The translations under genes and the position numbers were made by a program. DNA of 64,000 bases from NCBI RefSeq assembly GCF_039540195.1, contig NZ_BAABEO010000015.1:124001-188000 (forward strand). Direction: 5' to 3'. Source of the stretch: Zafaria ginkgonis (lineage in GTDB: Bacteria > Actinomycetota > Actinomycetes > Actinomycetales > Micrococcaceae). Shown here piece by piece: positions 33,098 to 41,904 of the stretch. The first letter of the stretch is position 1. The number at the start of each line of letters is the position of its first letter. The notes under the pieces were generated by a model, which saw only the letters and a program-made list of their open reading frames with translations, searched no databases and was not told where the DNA came from.

Positions 33098-36052
33098 CTA
33101 CCAGCCGGTGGAGAGCACGTGGTCAAGCGCCTCGACCACGAAGTCGGCGCTCTCCATCGTCAGGCACAGCGGCGGCTTCACCTTCAGCACGTTCCGCCGC
33201 TCGGAGGTGGGCTGGACGATCACCCCGAGCGTGAGCAGGCGCTCGCAGATCGCCGCGGCCTCGGCCGCCGCCGGCTCCAGCGTCTGGCGGTCCCGCACCA
33301 GTTCCACGCCCAGGTACAGGCCTGTCCCGTGCACGTGGGCAACCAACTGGTGCCGCTCCCCCAGCGCCTCCAGCCGGGCCTTGAGGTGGGCGCCGACCAT
33401 GCGGGCATTCCGCTCCAGCCCCTCGGCCTCCATCGCGTCCAGCACCGCCAGCCCCACCCGGCAGCTGACCGGGGAGCCGCCCGCGGAGGAGAAGAACATG
33501 CCCTCGTGGCCCAGCGCCTCGGCGATCGCGCGGGTGGTGATGACCCCCCCGATCGGGTAGCCGTTGCCCATGGGCTTGGCGATGGCGATGATGTCCGGGA
33601 CCACCCCCTGGGCGGTGAAGGACCAGAACTCCCCCGTCCGGCCGAAGCCCACCTGCACCTCGTCGGCGATGCAGAGCCCGCCGTGCGCGCGCACCGCGGC
33701 GTAGGCCTCCGCCAGGTAGCCGGTCGGTGGCAGGACTCCCCCGGCGTTGCCCAGGATGGGTTCGCAGATGAACCCGGCCACCGGCCGGCCCTCGGCGTCC
33801 AGGCGCGCCAGGTCGGCGGCCAGATCCTCGGCGTAGCCGACGCCGGCGCCCAGGCCCCGGTGGGTGCCGCGCAGCGGGTTGGGGACGTCGGCAACGTGCA
33901 CCCAGTCCGGGCGGGAGGCAAGCGCCCGGGGGTTGTCGTAGGCGCTGGTGGTCACCGCATCGGCGCCGATGGACCAGCCGTGATAGGCCTCGCGCAGCGC
34001 CACGACGGTCCGCCGCCCGGTCGCCGCCCACGCCAGCCGCAGGGCCAGGTCCACGGCCTCGGTACCGCTGTTGACCAGCATCACCGTATCCAGGCCCTCC
34101 GGCGCGAGCGCCACCAGCCGCTCGCCGTATTCGGCGAGGCTGCGGTACAGGAACCGGGAGTTGGTGTTCAGCAGGCGCAGCTGTTCGGTGGCGGCCGCCG
34201 CGACGGCCGGATGCCCGTGGCCCACGCCCGTGACGTTGTTGACCAGGTCCACGTAGCTGCGCCCGCCGATGTCCACCAGATGGTGCCGCCAGCCGCGTTC
34301 GATCTGCGGGGGGCGGTGGTAGTAGCGCTCCTGCGCCGAGGAAAAGGTCCGGTTGCGGCGCAGCTGCTCCTCCTCCGGGTCCGCGGCGAGGGGCGAGGGT
34401 TCCAGCCCGAACAGCGAGGCGGGGTCGCGCAGCAGCCGCCGCCACGCGGGCGCGAGGTCCGGGGAGGTGAACTTGGGGACCTCCTCCGGCGCGTCGGGGG
34501 CGACCAGCCGCACCGACAGCGGCGGGGTGAGGCCCGGGTACGACGCCGGCGCCTCGCCGAACGCATCCCCCGCGGCGAGGGCGCGGGCCGGCGCGGTGGC
34601 CGGAACCTCCGCCTCCGGGTCGGCGGCGAGGCCGCCGACGATCAGGCGCAGTCCGTCGGCACGGCGCAGTTCGACCTCGCCGATCCCGGTTTGGGTGAGC
34701 TGGGCCGGCCAGGGGGCGGCCAGCGGGAGGGCGCGGTTCAGGTACAGCTGCAGGCCCAGCGGCACGGTCTCCGCGGCGGTGCGCGCATCGGTACGGGTGC
34801 GGGTCAGCCGGGGCACCCCGTAGGGCAGGACCACCGCGTCGTGGGTGCGCAGCGCCGCCACCCCCAGCGTGTCCTCGGCGTCGCGTCCCAGCCACTTTCC
34901 GGCGTCGAGCAGCGGGCTTTCCACACCCAGGTCCAGCACGTATGCCTCGGGGAGCATCAACAGTTCGCCGACGTTCTCCAGCGCCGCGGCCGGGAAGCCC
35001 ACCGCGTCCAGCACCGCCGCCACGCCCACCTCGAGCGGGAGCGACGTGGCCGCCTCGAAGATCGACCATTCCCCGTCCATGCGTTCGGCGGCATATTCAT
35101 TGTCCGCCTCCAGCGCCACCTGCTGCCAGCCGCTGGCCACCAGGACCGCCGCACGCTGGACGATCAGCGGCCACAGGGCCGCCGCCTCGGCCCGGGACAG
35201 CGCGAAGCGCTCGTGGAACGCGCGCACGGCCTCTAGCACCGTCAGCGGATCGTCCGGGTTGTGGTGGAGCAGCGAGGAGCAGGTGACCGCCAGCTCGGCA
35301 ACGCGCCAGCCGATGGCCAGGTCGCCGAAGTCGATCACCCCGGCCGCCCGCGGACGCCCGTCCGGGCCGAGGGCGGCAATGATGTTGTCGTCGGTCAGGT
35401 CTCCGTGGATCGGCTGCAGGGGCAGGAACGGGCGCAGCGGCGCCAGCAGGGCCTCGGCCCGATCGGCGACCTCCCACACCCGCAGCGCCTTGTCCTCGTC
35501 ACCGACGGCGGGCAGCAGGTCCTCCACGACCGCCAGCGCCCGCCGCATGTCCCATTGGAGCTGGCGGTCCAGGCCGGGGTGCTCGAAGCCGGCCAGGGCG
35601 CCGCTGACCTCTCCGGCCAAGGCCCCGATCCCGGCGAGCGCCTCCGGGGAAAGGTAGCCGGAGTCGATGAGGTATCCGCCGGCCAGGTGCTCGAACAGGC
35701 GGACCCCGTATTCGGTGCCGGCGTCGTCGGAGACCCGCTGGATCCGGTAGCCGTCCAGGCCAGGCAGCACGCGCGCCACGGGCACCCCGGCCTCGGCGAG
35801 GCGTTCGATCGCCAGGTTCTGCGCCTCGATCTCCACGACGCTGAAGGCCTGGTTGTCCACCTTCAGGACCGCCAGCCGGGCGTCGGCGGACATGAGCAGG
35901 AAGTTGCGGTCCTGGTTGCTGCCCAGTTCGGTGGCCGTGGCCACGACCCCATAGAGAGCCGAGGCGATCCGGGCGGCCTGCGCCGCGTCCACCGCCGGCC
36001 TCCGCAGCCCACCGGCCGGGGTGCCGGGTTCCGGAGTCGGGACGTCGTTCAT
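33098..36052 (-). CDS. Aminoglycoside-phosphotransferase-type kinase fused to a class III PLP enzyme
   Basis: A 984-residue fusion. Residues about 20-330 form an APH-fold kinase with K64 in AVLKVD, HGD at 216-218 and DFGD at 241-244. Residues about 365-470 look like a degenerate remnant of the M23-like domain found in some relatives. Residues about 545-984 form a class III aminotransferase-fold enzyme with NSGTEA (661-666), ADEVQVGFGR with D797, and PLP lysine K826 in AKPMGNG. Architecture and sequence recall hydroxylysine kinase plus 5-phosphohydroxylysine or phosphoethanolamine phospho-lyase, so the protein may phosphorylate an amino alcohol or hydroxylated amino acid and then eliminate phosphate and ammonia. 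ATG 36052 has GGGAGG five bases upstream. Confidence 0.85.
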   Translation of the reverse strand: MNDVPTPEPGTPAGGLRRPAVDAAQAARIASALYGVVATATELGSNQDRNFLLMSADARLAVLKVDNQAFSVVEIEAQNLAIERLAEAGVPVARVLPGLDGYRIQRVSDDAGTEYGVRLFEHLAGGYLIDSGYLSPEALAGIGALAGEVSGALAGFEHPGLDRQLQWDMRRALAVVEDLLPAVGDEDKALRVWEVADRAEALLAPLRPFLPLQPIHGDLTDDNIIAALGPDGRPRAAGVIDFGDLAIGWRVAELAVTCSSLLHHNPDDPLTVLEAVRAFHERFALSRAEAAALWPLIVQRAAVLVASGWQQVALEADNEYAAERMDGEWSIFEAATSLPLEVGVAAVLDAVGFPAAALENVGELLMLPEAYVLDLGVESPLLDAGKWLGRDAEDTLGVAALRTHDAVVLPYGVPRLTRTRTDARTAAETVPLGLQLYLNRALPLAAPWPAQLTQTGIGEVELRRADGLRLIVGGLAADPEAEVPATAPARALAAGDAFGEAPASYPGLTPPLSVRLVAPDAPEEVPKFTSPDLAPAWRRLLRDPASLFGLEPSPLAADPEEEQLRRNRTFSSAQERYYHRPPQIERGWRHHLVDIGGRSYVDLVNNVTGVGHGHPAVAAAATEQLRLLNTNSRFLYRSLAEYGERLVALAPEGLDTVMLVNSGTEAVDLALRLAWAATGRRTVVALREAYHGWSIGADAVTTSAYDNPRALASRPDWVHVADVPNPLRGTHRGLGAGVGYAEDLAADLARLDAEGRPVAGFICEPILGNAGGVLPPTGYLAEAYAAVRAHGGLCIADEVQVGFGRTGEFWSFTAQGVVPDIIAIAKPMGNGYPIGGVITTRAIAEALGHEGMFFSSAGGSPVSCRVGLAVLDAMEAEGLERNARMVGAHLKARLEALGERHQLVAHVHGTGLYLGVELVRDRQTLEPAAAEAAAICERLLTLGVIVQPTSERRNVLKVKPPLCLTMESADFVVEALDHVLSTGW

Positions 36053-36287
36053 GGTTCCTCCCGGGATCGTGCGCTCAGTGGCGGCCGCTGCACCGGTCAG
36101 CCAGTCCCCATTATTCGGGCCGGACCGGAGGTTGGCGAGGGCCGATCCCGGCAGGCCCTCGCCAGTGGCGGGCGGGGCCGATACCCTGCAGTCGGGGGGC
36201 CATGCCGCCTCCGCAGCGTCTCGAGCGAGTGAACCGCACGAGACTTTGAACCGCACCGAGGGAATGAACCTCAGCGAAGGAGCAAAC

Positions 36288-36809
36288 ATGGCCGTCCCCG
36301 CCGGAGGACCGTACCTGGAACCCGCCGTCCTGGAGATCGAGTGGACCCCGACCGCCGTCGTAAAGGCCGCCGGCGTGGCATGGGACGCGTTGCCCGGGCT
36401 GTTCGACCGCGGCTACCAGGCCGTCTCGGCGGCCCTCCAAGACGAGGGCAAGCCTCCGGTCGGTCCCGCGTTCGCCCTGTACCCCCGCCAGCCCGGCGCC
36501 ACGGTGGATCTGGAGCTGGGCTTTCCGCTGATCCGGCCGCTGCAGGGTGGACTGCCCTCGATCGAGCAGGACAACCCCCGCACGGACCTGGACGTGGTGC
36601 CCTCGGAACTCCCCGGGGGCCGCGTGGCGGTGTTCTCCCACCTTGGCCCCTACGACGCGTTGGGCGACGCCTGGCAGCGCCTCACCGCGTGGGCCGAGGG
36701 GCAGGGGCACACGCTGCGGCTTCCCTTCTGGGAGGTCTATGTCACCGAGCCGACCCCGGAGATGGACCCCGCCACGCTGCGCACGGACCTGTACCTGCCC
36801 CTCCGGTGA
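36288..36809 (+). CDS. GyrI-like/AraC effector-binding domain protein
   Basis: A 173-residue single-domain protein of the GyrI-like (BmrR C-terminal, AraC effector-binding) fold. PAVVKAAG-type opening VVKAAGVAWDALPG, then FALYPRQPG, LELGFPL, LPGGRVAVFSHLGPYDALG and a DLYLPL end define the two repeats. The fold binds cationic or hydrophobic small molecules without DNA binding in stand-alone members. A strong GAAGGAG ribosome site lies five bases before ATG 36288. It is divergent from the kinase/PLP fusion; the intervening 235 bp shows no other clear element. The ligand is unknown. Confidence 0.87.
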   Translation: MAVPAGGPYLEPAVLEIEWTPTAVVKAAGVAWDALPGLFDRGYQAVSAALQDEGKPPVGPAFALYPRQPGATVDLELGFPLIRPLQGGLPSIEQDNPRTDLDVVPSELPGGRVAVFSHLGPYDALGDAWQRLTAWAEGQGHTLRLPFWEVYVTEPTPEMDPATLRTDLYLPLR

Positions 36810-36886
36810 GCACGCGGGCCCGCGTCCCTGGCCGGCCGCTCGCCGGGTCTTGCTTCCGGGGCCCGGGCTTCCAGCCGCGCCTCTTT

Positions 36887-37930
36887 CTACCCGTGCAGGT
36901 CCCGGTACGCGGCCGCGGCCGCGGGGTGCAGCGGCACGTCGGCGGTGTTGATCAGCGTCTCCTGGCTGAGGAACTGCACGCCCAGGCTGGAGCGCGGAAT
37001 GAGTTCCTGGGCGTGGCCCACCAGCAGTTCAACCGTTCGCCGCACCGTGGGCCCGTCCGCGTCGTACCGGCACAGCAGCAGGTTCGCCACTCCCACCGTC
37101 CAGACGGCCGGAGCGTCCCTGTAGGCCTCATCCGGGATCAGGACCCGGTCGTAGTAGGCCCCGTAGCGGTTGCGCATGGCCGGGAGCACGGCGGAGAGGT
37201 CAAGGAACCCCAGCCCCGCTTCCTGGTTGGCGGCGGCGATGGCGGCCGTGGGGACGCCGCCGGACCAGAACAGCGCATCCACCGATCCCTCCCGCAGGGC
37301 GGCGAGTCCATCGTTGAGCCCCAGGTTCACCTCCCGGATGGCCCGGGCGCCGCCGAACCCCGTCGAGAGGCCCGAAGCGGCAATGATGCGGTGGGCCGTC
37401 AGCGACGTTCCCGCCCTGGCCTCGCCAATGGCCACCGTCTTGCCGCCCAGGTCCGCAAGGGCCCCGATGCCGCTGTCCCTGCGCACGATGCAGTGCACGT
37501 AGTTTTCGTACACCTTTCCGACGGCGGCAATCGTCCCGGGCGCGGTCGGCGGCACTTGACGGGCGCCTGGTGCCTGCAGCGTACCTGTCGTCTGCGGGTT
37601 GGCCCGCTGCGCCGCGGCGTCGGCCAGGGCGATGGCGAACGTGGCCTCGCCGGATTCAACGAGCTCCATGTTCTCGAGACTGCCTCCGGTGGTCAGCGGA
37701 ACGGCGTTGGCGGCCACGCCGTTCCTTTGCAGCAGGCCCGCCAGCAGGGTGGCGAATTCCAGGTAGAACCCGCCGGTTTCGCCGCCAGCCACCGTGATCC
37801 TGTCCGGGCGTTCCTTTGGGGCGCAGCCGGTGGCCGCGGGCAGCAGGAGGCCGGCCAGTCCCACGGAGAGCCCGGCCCGGAGCGCGGTCCGCCGCGGCAG
37901 CAGGCCATCGCCGTTTCGAGGTTCAGCCAT
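36887..37930 (-). CDS. TAXI-family solute-binding lipoprotein (TRAP-associated)
   Basis: A 347-residue TAXI-type binding protein. A twin-arginine-like leader (LPRRTALRAGLSVG) ends at a lipobox with Cys36 (ATGC), so the protein is exported and lipid-anchored. The mature part has the family pattern ITVAGGETGGFYLEFATLLAG and a conserved VALFW-type SVDALFWSGG. TAXI proteins usually feed TRAP transporters with carboxylates such as glutamate or 2-oxoglutarate, but no TRAP permease is here. Its gene overlaps the histidine kinase gene by eight bases, implying a sensory role for the kinase. ATG 37930 is the start. Confidence 0.9.
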   Translation of the reverse strand: MAEPRNGDGLLPRRTALRAGLSVGLAGLLLPAATGCAPKERPDRITVAGGETGGFYLEFATLLAGLLQRNGVAANAVPLTTGGSLENMELVESGEATFAIALADAAAQRANPQTTGTLQAPGARQVPPTAPGTIAAVGKVYENYVHCIVRRDSGIGALADLGGKTVAIGEARAGTSLTAHRIIAASGLSTGFGGARAIREVNLGLNDGLAALREGSVDALFWSGGVPTAAIAAANQEAGLGFLDLSAVLPAMRNRYGAYYDRVLIPDEAYRDAPAVWTVGVANLLLCRYDADGPTVRRTVELLVGHAQELIPRSSLGVQFLSQETLINTADVPLHPAAAAAYRDLHG

Positions 37931-39347
37931 CCCTGCGCTCCCCCTCGGCCGTGGGGCGGGGGAACACCAGGCGGGCCACCAGCCCGTGGGGCGCGCGTTC
38001 CTCCAGCAGCAGGCGGCCGCCGTTCGCTCCCGCGAGCCGCTCCACGATCGTCATGCCCAGGCCGGTGCCCCGGATCTGCCGATGGCGCGGGGACCGCCAG
38101 AACCGGGTGGTGGACGCGGCCCGCTCCTCCGCCGAAAGCCCGGGGCCGTCGTCGGACACCTCGATCTCCACCGACCCCGGCCCGGTCCGCAGGTCCACCG
38201 AAATGTGGGCCCCGGGGGCGTACTTGACGGCGTTCGTGAGCAGCTCCCCCACCATTTGCGAGAGTTCGCCGGCGTTGCAGGCAAGCTGCACCGGAGGTTC
38301 CGGCGCCGCTCCCAGCACCAGGGAGGATCCGGCCAGCCGCGCGGCGGGTTCTGCCCGTTCGGCTTCCTCCTGCAGGACGGGGAACGGGTCGATCAGGGCC
38401 GGCCCGGGCCCCGATCCGGCGGCGTCCCAGGCAGCACCCTCGAACCCCCGGTGCTCGGCCGACGCCAACTTAAGCACCCCCTCCAGGATCTCCTCCACCC
38501 GGTCCATCTCCACGGCGACGCCGTCCGCCGCGTTCCGCTGCCGCTCCGTCTGCAGTTCCAGGCGCAGCAGGTCGAACCTCAGCCTCAGGGCTCCCACCGG
38601 ATTGCGCAGCTCGTGGGAGGTGTCGGCGATCAGCCTGCGCTGGGATTCGAGGCTCTCGCTCACCGTGTGCGCCATCGCGCTGAAGGAGCGGCTCAGTGCC
38701 CTCAGTTCCGGTGGGCCGGCCTCGGGAAGCGCGGTGGCCGTTCCCGTTGCCCCCAATTGCGACACCGCGGAGTCCAGGCGGAGCACGGGGCGCAGCACCC
38801 ACCGGGTCACACCGGCCGCGCCGAGCAGCAGCACCGCCCAGACCGCGGCCGCCCCCAGCCCGACGAGGAGCCACCGCTCCCGCAGCTTCTGCCGGGCCGC
38901 GTCCAGCTTGACCTCAAGCACGGCCTCTCCCAGCACCTGGCTGGAGGTCCCGAAGGACCGGGCGATCACGTCCGGGCCGGTTCCGAACGGCCGCAGCGGC
39001 GGCAGCACGGTGTCGTTGAGGTTCAGGCCCGCCTTGGACACGGCGTCCTGCACGTCCTGGCGGTCCTGGCCCAGCCCTCCGGAGTGCAGGGTGCCCTGCG
39101 GCAGGCGAACCAGGACCCCTTCCCCATAGAGCGCGGAGTACCTGTCCATTTCGCGCTGCAGCTGGGTGGGGTCATCGTCCAGCGCCGCGTCGTAGGCCAG
39201 CTGGGCGAACCGGTTGAGGGCGGCCACCCGGTTGATCTGGACCGTCTGGGTGAGTTCCCGGCTGGCCGAGGACAGGATCACGCTGGAGACAACCAGCACC
39301 AGGACCACCGTGAGCAGGCTGAGGACGCCCAGGACCCGCAGCCTCAT
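37923..39347 (-). CDS. Sensor histidine kinase (partner of OmpR-type regulator)
   Basis: A 474-residue kinase: a first membrane helix at about 5-27, an extracytoplasmic domain to about 157, a second helix at 158-181, HAMP to about 235, then the phosphoacceptor motif DTSHELRNP with H245. The ATP domain has N in LLTNAVKYAP, DDGPGLS and GTGLGMTIVERL. It should sense a signal outside the membrane and phosphorylate the regulator encoded just upstream. ATG 39347 overlaps the regulator stop by four bases; its own stop overlaps the TAXI binding-protein start. That gene order suggests a ligand-loaded binding protein may touch the sensor domain. Confidence 0.93.
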   Translation of the reverse strand: MRLRVLGVLSLLTVVLVLVVSSVILSSASRELTQTVQINRVAALNRFAQLAYDAALDDDPTQLQREMDRYSALYGEGVLVRLPQGTLHSGGLGQDRQDVQDAVSKAGLNLNDTVLPPLRPFGTGPDVIARSFGTSSQVLGEAVLEVKLDAARQKLRERWLLVGLGAAAVWAVLLLGAAGVTRWVLRPVLRLDSAVSQLGATGTATALPEAGPPELRALSRSFSAMAHTVSESLESQRRLIADTSHELRNPVGALRLRFDLLRLELQTERQRNAADGVAVEMDRVEEILEGVLKLASAEHRGFEGAAWDAAGSGPGPALIDPFPVLQEEAERAEPAARLAGSSLVLGAAPEPPVQLACNAGELSQMVGELLTNAVKYAPGAHISVDLRTGPGSVEIEVSDDGPGLSAEERAASTTRFWRSPRHRQIRGTGLGMTIVERLAGANGGRLLLEERAPHGLVARLVFPRPTAEGERRDG

Positions 39348-40012
39348 GCCGGATCCGCCTCGACCCGGTAGCCCACCCCGCGGACGTTGATGATGAAGCC
39401 CGGAAGCTGGAGCTTGGACCGCAGCCCCGTCAGATGGACATCAAGCGAACGGGACGAGGCCAGGAAGGCATCGCCCCACAGGGCGTCCAGGATCTGTTCC
39501 CGGGTGACCACAGATCCCGCGTTCCGGGCCAGGAGCGCCAACAGGTCGAATTCGGTCGCCGTCAGCGGCAGCGTCCGGGGACCGACGGCGGCCACGCGGC
39601 GGTCCAGATCGATCTCCAGGTCCCCGAGCACGATGTTCCGGGCCCTGCCCGTCCCGCTCCGGCCCGTCCGCCGGGTGACGGCCTCGATCCGGGCGAGCAG
39701 CTCCACGAGCTTGACCGGCTTGAGCAGGTAGTCGTCGGCCCCGGACCGCAGCCCCAGGACCACGCTGCGCTCGTCGTTGCGGGCAGTCAGGATCAGGATG
39801 GGGCACTCGGTCACCTGGCGAAGCTTCCGCAGCAGTTCCAGGCCGTCCATGTCCGGAAGCCCGAGGTCCAGCAGGATCACCTCGAAATTGCGGTGGACCA
39901 GCAGGGCATCCGCCCCGCGGGAAACCGTGGTGGCCTTGTGGCCGGCCGAGACCACGGCGGCGGACAGGGCGGACGCCATGGAGCCGTCGTCTTCGACGAT
40001 GAGCACTTCCAT
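39344..40012 (-). CDS. OmpR-family response regulator
   Basis: A 222-residue regulator. The receiver domain has the acidic cluster EDD (7-9), phosphoacceptor D49 in LLDLGLPD and K98 in LLKPV. The C-terminal winged helix (about 128-220) has LTATEFDLLALLARNAGSVV and SLDVHLTGLRSKL, ending in GVGYRVE. ATG 40012 is preferred over an upstream frame extension because AGGGACCAGG precedes it and the receiver then starts normally with MEVLIVEDD. It is the first gene of the regulator/kinase/binding-protein operon and is divergent from a KgtP-like carrier gene that it may activate. Confidence 0.94.
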   Translation of the reverse strand: MEVLIVEDDGSMASALSAAVVSAGHKATTVSRGADALLVHRNFEVILLDLGLPDMDGLELLRKLRQVTECPILILTARNDERSVVLGLRSGADDYLLKPVKLVELLARIEAVTRRTGRSGTGRARNIVLGDLEIDLDRRVAAVGPRTLPLTATEFDLLALLARNAGSVVTREQILDALWGDAFLASSRSLDVHLTGLRSKLQLPGFIINVRGVGYRVEADPA

Positions 40013-40154
40013 GGCCTGGTCCCTTTGCCGCTGTTCTTTTGTCGCTGAGCGGGTCCCGCGCGGCATTCAGCGGGCCGCGACCCGTTTGGAGACTACCCCT
40101 TCCGGCGGTTTTTCGCTGTCCGGCGAGGCTCGGACCGAACGGTCGGTGAAAACC

Positions 40155-40213
40155 TAAGGAAGTGTTAGGAAATGGCCTCCCACGTTGGATGTGCCTGACA
40201 TCACCCATAGCTT
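40155..40213 (+). promoter_or_regulatory. Tandem repeat and candidate promoter in the 339-bp divergent region
   Basis: TAAGGAA (40155-40161) and TTAGGAA (40165-40171) lie on the same DNA face, ten bases start to start, as OmpR-type regulators often prefer. They end 13 bp upstream of a candidate promoter, TTGGAT (40185-40190), 17 bp, TAGCTT (40208-40213), which points to the KgtP-like carrier. Further downstream the leader holds an inverted repeat CCTCC/GGAGG (40223-40237). The remaining bases of the 40013-40351 gap show no gene. Confidence 0.5.
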
Positions 40214-40351
40214 TGAGGGTGTCCTCCTTACTGGAGGCCGGTCCCCGTCGAGATTGCGCCGCAGGCCAGCACGCCGCGGCAAGTGTTCCGGGGACACCAC
40301 AAACAGCAGGAAATGGCTGCCAAGGACGGCGCCGACCAGGAAGGTTCCTAG

Positions 40352-41752
40352 ATGAGCACGCAACAAACCGTGCCCCTGAATGAGGCGGCCCAGACCCGCA
40401 AAGCCGTGAGCAACATCCTCAAGGGCTCCGCGGGCAACCTCGTTGAGTGGTACGACCTCTACGTCTACACCGTCTTCGCCGCCTACTTCCAGTCCCACTT
40501 CTTCACCTCCGAAGACCCGCTCCAGGCGGGCCTGGAAGCCATGGCCGTCTTCTCGACGTCGTTCCTGATGCGCCCCATCGGCAGCTGGTTCTTCGGCCGC
40601 TACGCCGACCGCAAGGGCCGCAAGGCGGCCCTGACGCTGAGCGTCACGCTCATGTCGGTGGGTTCCTTCGCGATCGCCCTGCTGCCCACCACGCAGCAGG
40701 TCGGAGTGTGGGCCCTCGTCGCCCTCATCGCCATCCGCCTGCTCCAGGGCTTCTCGGTCGGCGGCGAGTACGGGACCAGCGCCACGTACATGTCCGAGGC
40801 CGCCACGGCCCGCCGCCGCGGCTTCTTCTCCAGCTTCCAGTACGTCACGCTGATCGGCGGCCAGATGCTGGCCCTGCTGGTCCTGGTCATCCTCCAGCAA
40901 CTCCTCGACAAGGACGCCCTGACGGAGTGGGGCTGGCGCATCCCATTCGCCCTCGGCGGCGTGGCCGCCCTGGTGGTCCTGTGGCTGCGCCGGTCCATGG
41001 AGGAAACCGTCTCCGCCGACCAGATCCGCGCCGCCCACGTGGCGGTTCCCGGCGAGGCCCAGCCCGGCACCCTGAAGCTGCTCTTCACCCGGCACTGGAA
41101 GTCCCTGCTGATCTGCATCGGGGTCACCATGGGCGGCACCGTGGCGTTCTACACGTACACCAACTTCATCCTGAAGTTCATGAATGACACCTCCGGCATC
41201 CCCAAGACGGACACCTCGCTCATCAACTTCTGGGCGCTGTTCATCTTTATGCTCCTGCAGCCGGTGTACGGCCTCATCTCCGACAAGGTCGGCCGCAAGC
41301 CGCTGCTGATCTGGTTCGGCATCACGGGCGTGCTGTTCACCTGGCCGCTGCTGTCCATGCTGGCCGGCACCCAGAACCCCGTCACGGCCTTCCTGCTGAT
41401 GATGGGCGGACTGCTGGCCGTCGGCGGCTACACCTCCATCAACGCCCTGGTGAAGGCCGAACTGTTCCCCGCCTCCATCCGCGCCCTCGGCGTTGGCCTG
41501 GGCTACGCCATCGCCAACTCCCTGTTCGGCGGAACCGTGCCCCTGATCGGTGCGGCGCTGCAGAAGGCCGGACGCGAGGACCTGTTCTTCACCTACGTCA
41601 CCGTTGCCATCGGCATCTCGCTGCTGGTCTACATCTTCGCCCTCAAGAACAAGAAGTCCACCCACCTGGATAAGGAACAGGGCAGCGCCTTCGGCGAAGC
41701 GGCCGGACCTGCCGCCGGCGGCGACCGCGAGGCGGACCTCTCCAAGGTCTAG
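40352..41752 (+). CDS. MFS transporter, MHS type, KgtP-like (2-oxoglutarate/dicarboxylate)
   Basis: A 466-residue 12-helix carrier. GNLVEWYDLYVYTVFAAYF in helix 1, FLMRPIGSWFFGRYADRKGRK between helices 2 and 3, and LLQGFSVGGEYGTSATYMSE in helix 4 are strongly KgtP-like, so a dicarboxylate such as 2-oxoglutarate is plausible. A ribosome site (AGGAAGG) lies a few bases before ATG 40352. The hydrophilic C-terminal tail of about 35 residues is unusually long. It is divergent from a two-component system with a carboxylate-type TAXI binding protein, which is the likely regulator. Substrate identity is inference. Confidence 0.9.
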   Translation: MSTQQTVPLNEAAQTRKAVSNILKGSAGNLVEWYDLYVYTVFAAYFQSHFFTSEDPLQAGLEAMAVFSTSFLMRPIGSWFFGRYADRKGRKAALTLSVTLMSVGSFAIALLPTTQQVGVWALVALIAIRLLQGFSVGGEYGTSATYMSEAATARRRGFFSSFQYVTLIGGQMLALLVLVILQQLLDKDALTEWGWRIPFALGGVAALVVLWLRRSMEETVSADQIRAAHVAVPGEAQPGTLKLLFTRHWKSLLICIGVTMGGTVAFYTYTNFILKFMNDTSGIPKTDTSLINFWALFIFMLLQPVYGLISDKVGRKPLLIWFGITGVLFTWPLLSMLAGTQNPVTAFLLMMGGLLAVGGYTSINALVKAELFPASIRALGVGLGYAIANSLFGGTVPLIGAALQKAGREDLFFTYVTVAIGISLLVYIFALKNKKSTHLDKEQGSAFGEAAGPAAGGDREADLSKV

Positions 41753-41765
41753 CCTTCTGAACAGG

Positions 41766-41789
41766 GTTTAGCGCTTCGTTTAGCGCTTC
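41766..41789. repeat. 12-bp direct repeat (two copies)
   Basis: GTTTAGCGCTTC occurs twice in direct tandem, each containing the palindrome AGCGCT. It starts 14 bp after the carrier stop and abuts a large hairpin. It may be remnants of a terminator stem or a binding site; no function is assigned. Confidence 0.75.
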
Positions 41790-41790
41790 T

Positions 41791-41838
41791 GAAGCGGCCG
41801 CCGGCACCGGACCCCCGTCCGGCGCCGGCGGCCGCTTC
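41791..41838. terminator. Large bidirectional hairpin between convergent genes
   Basis: A perfect 15-bp outer stem (41791-41805 with 41824-41838) encloses a 6-bp inner stem CCGGAC/GTCCGG (41807-41812 with 41817-41822). It lies between the end of the KgtP-like gene and the end of the 13-gene operon. It can form on both transcripts; neither side has a T tract. Confidence 0.7.
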
Positions 41839-41904
41839 CGGTGGCGCCTCCCTGCATCCGAGGCCCGGCGTCCTCGCCGTCCTCCCGGCAGGGAACGGAA
41901 GCGG

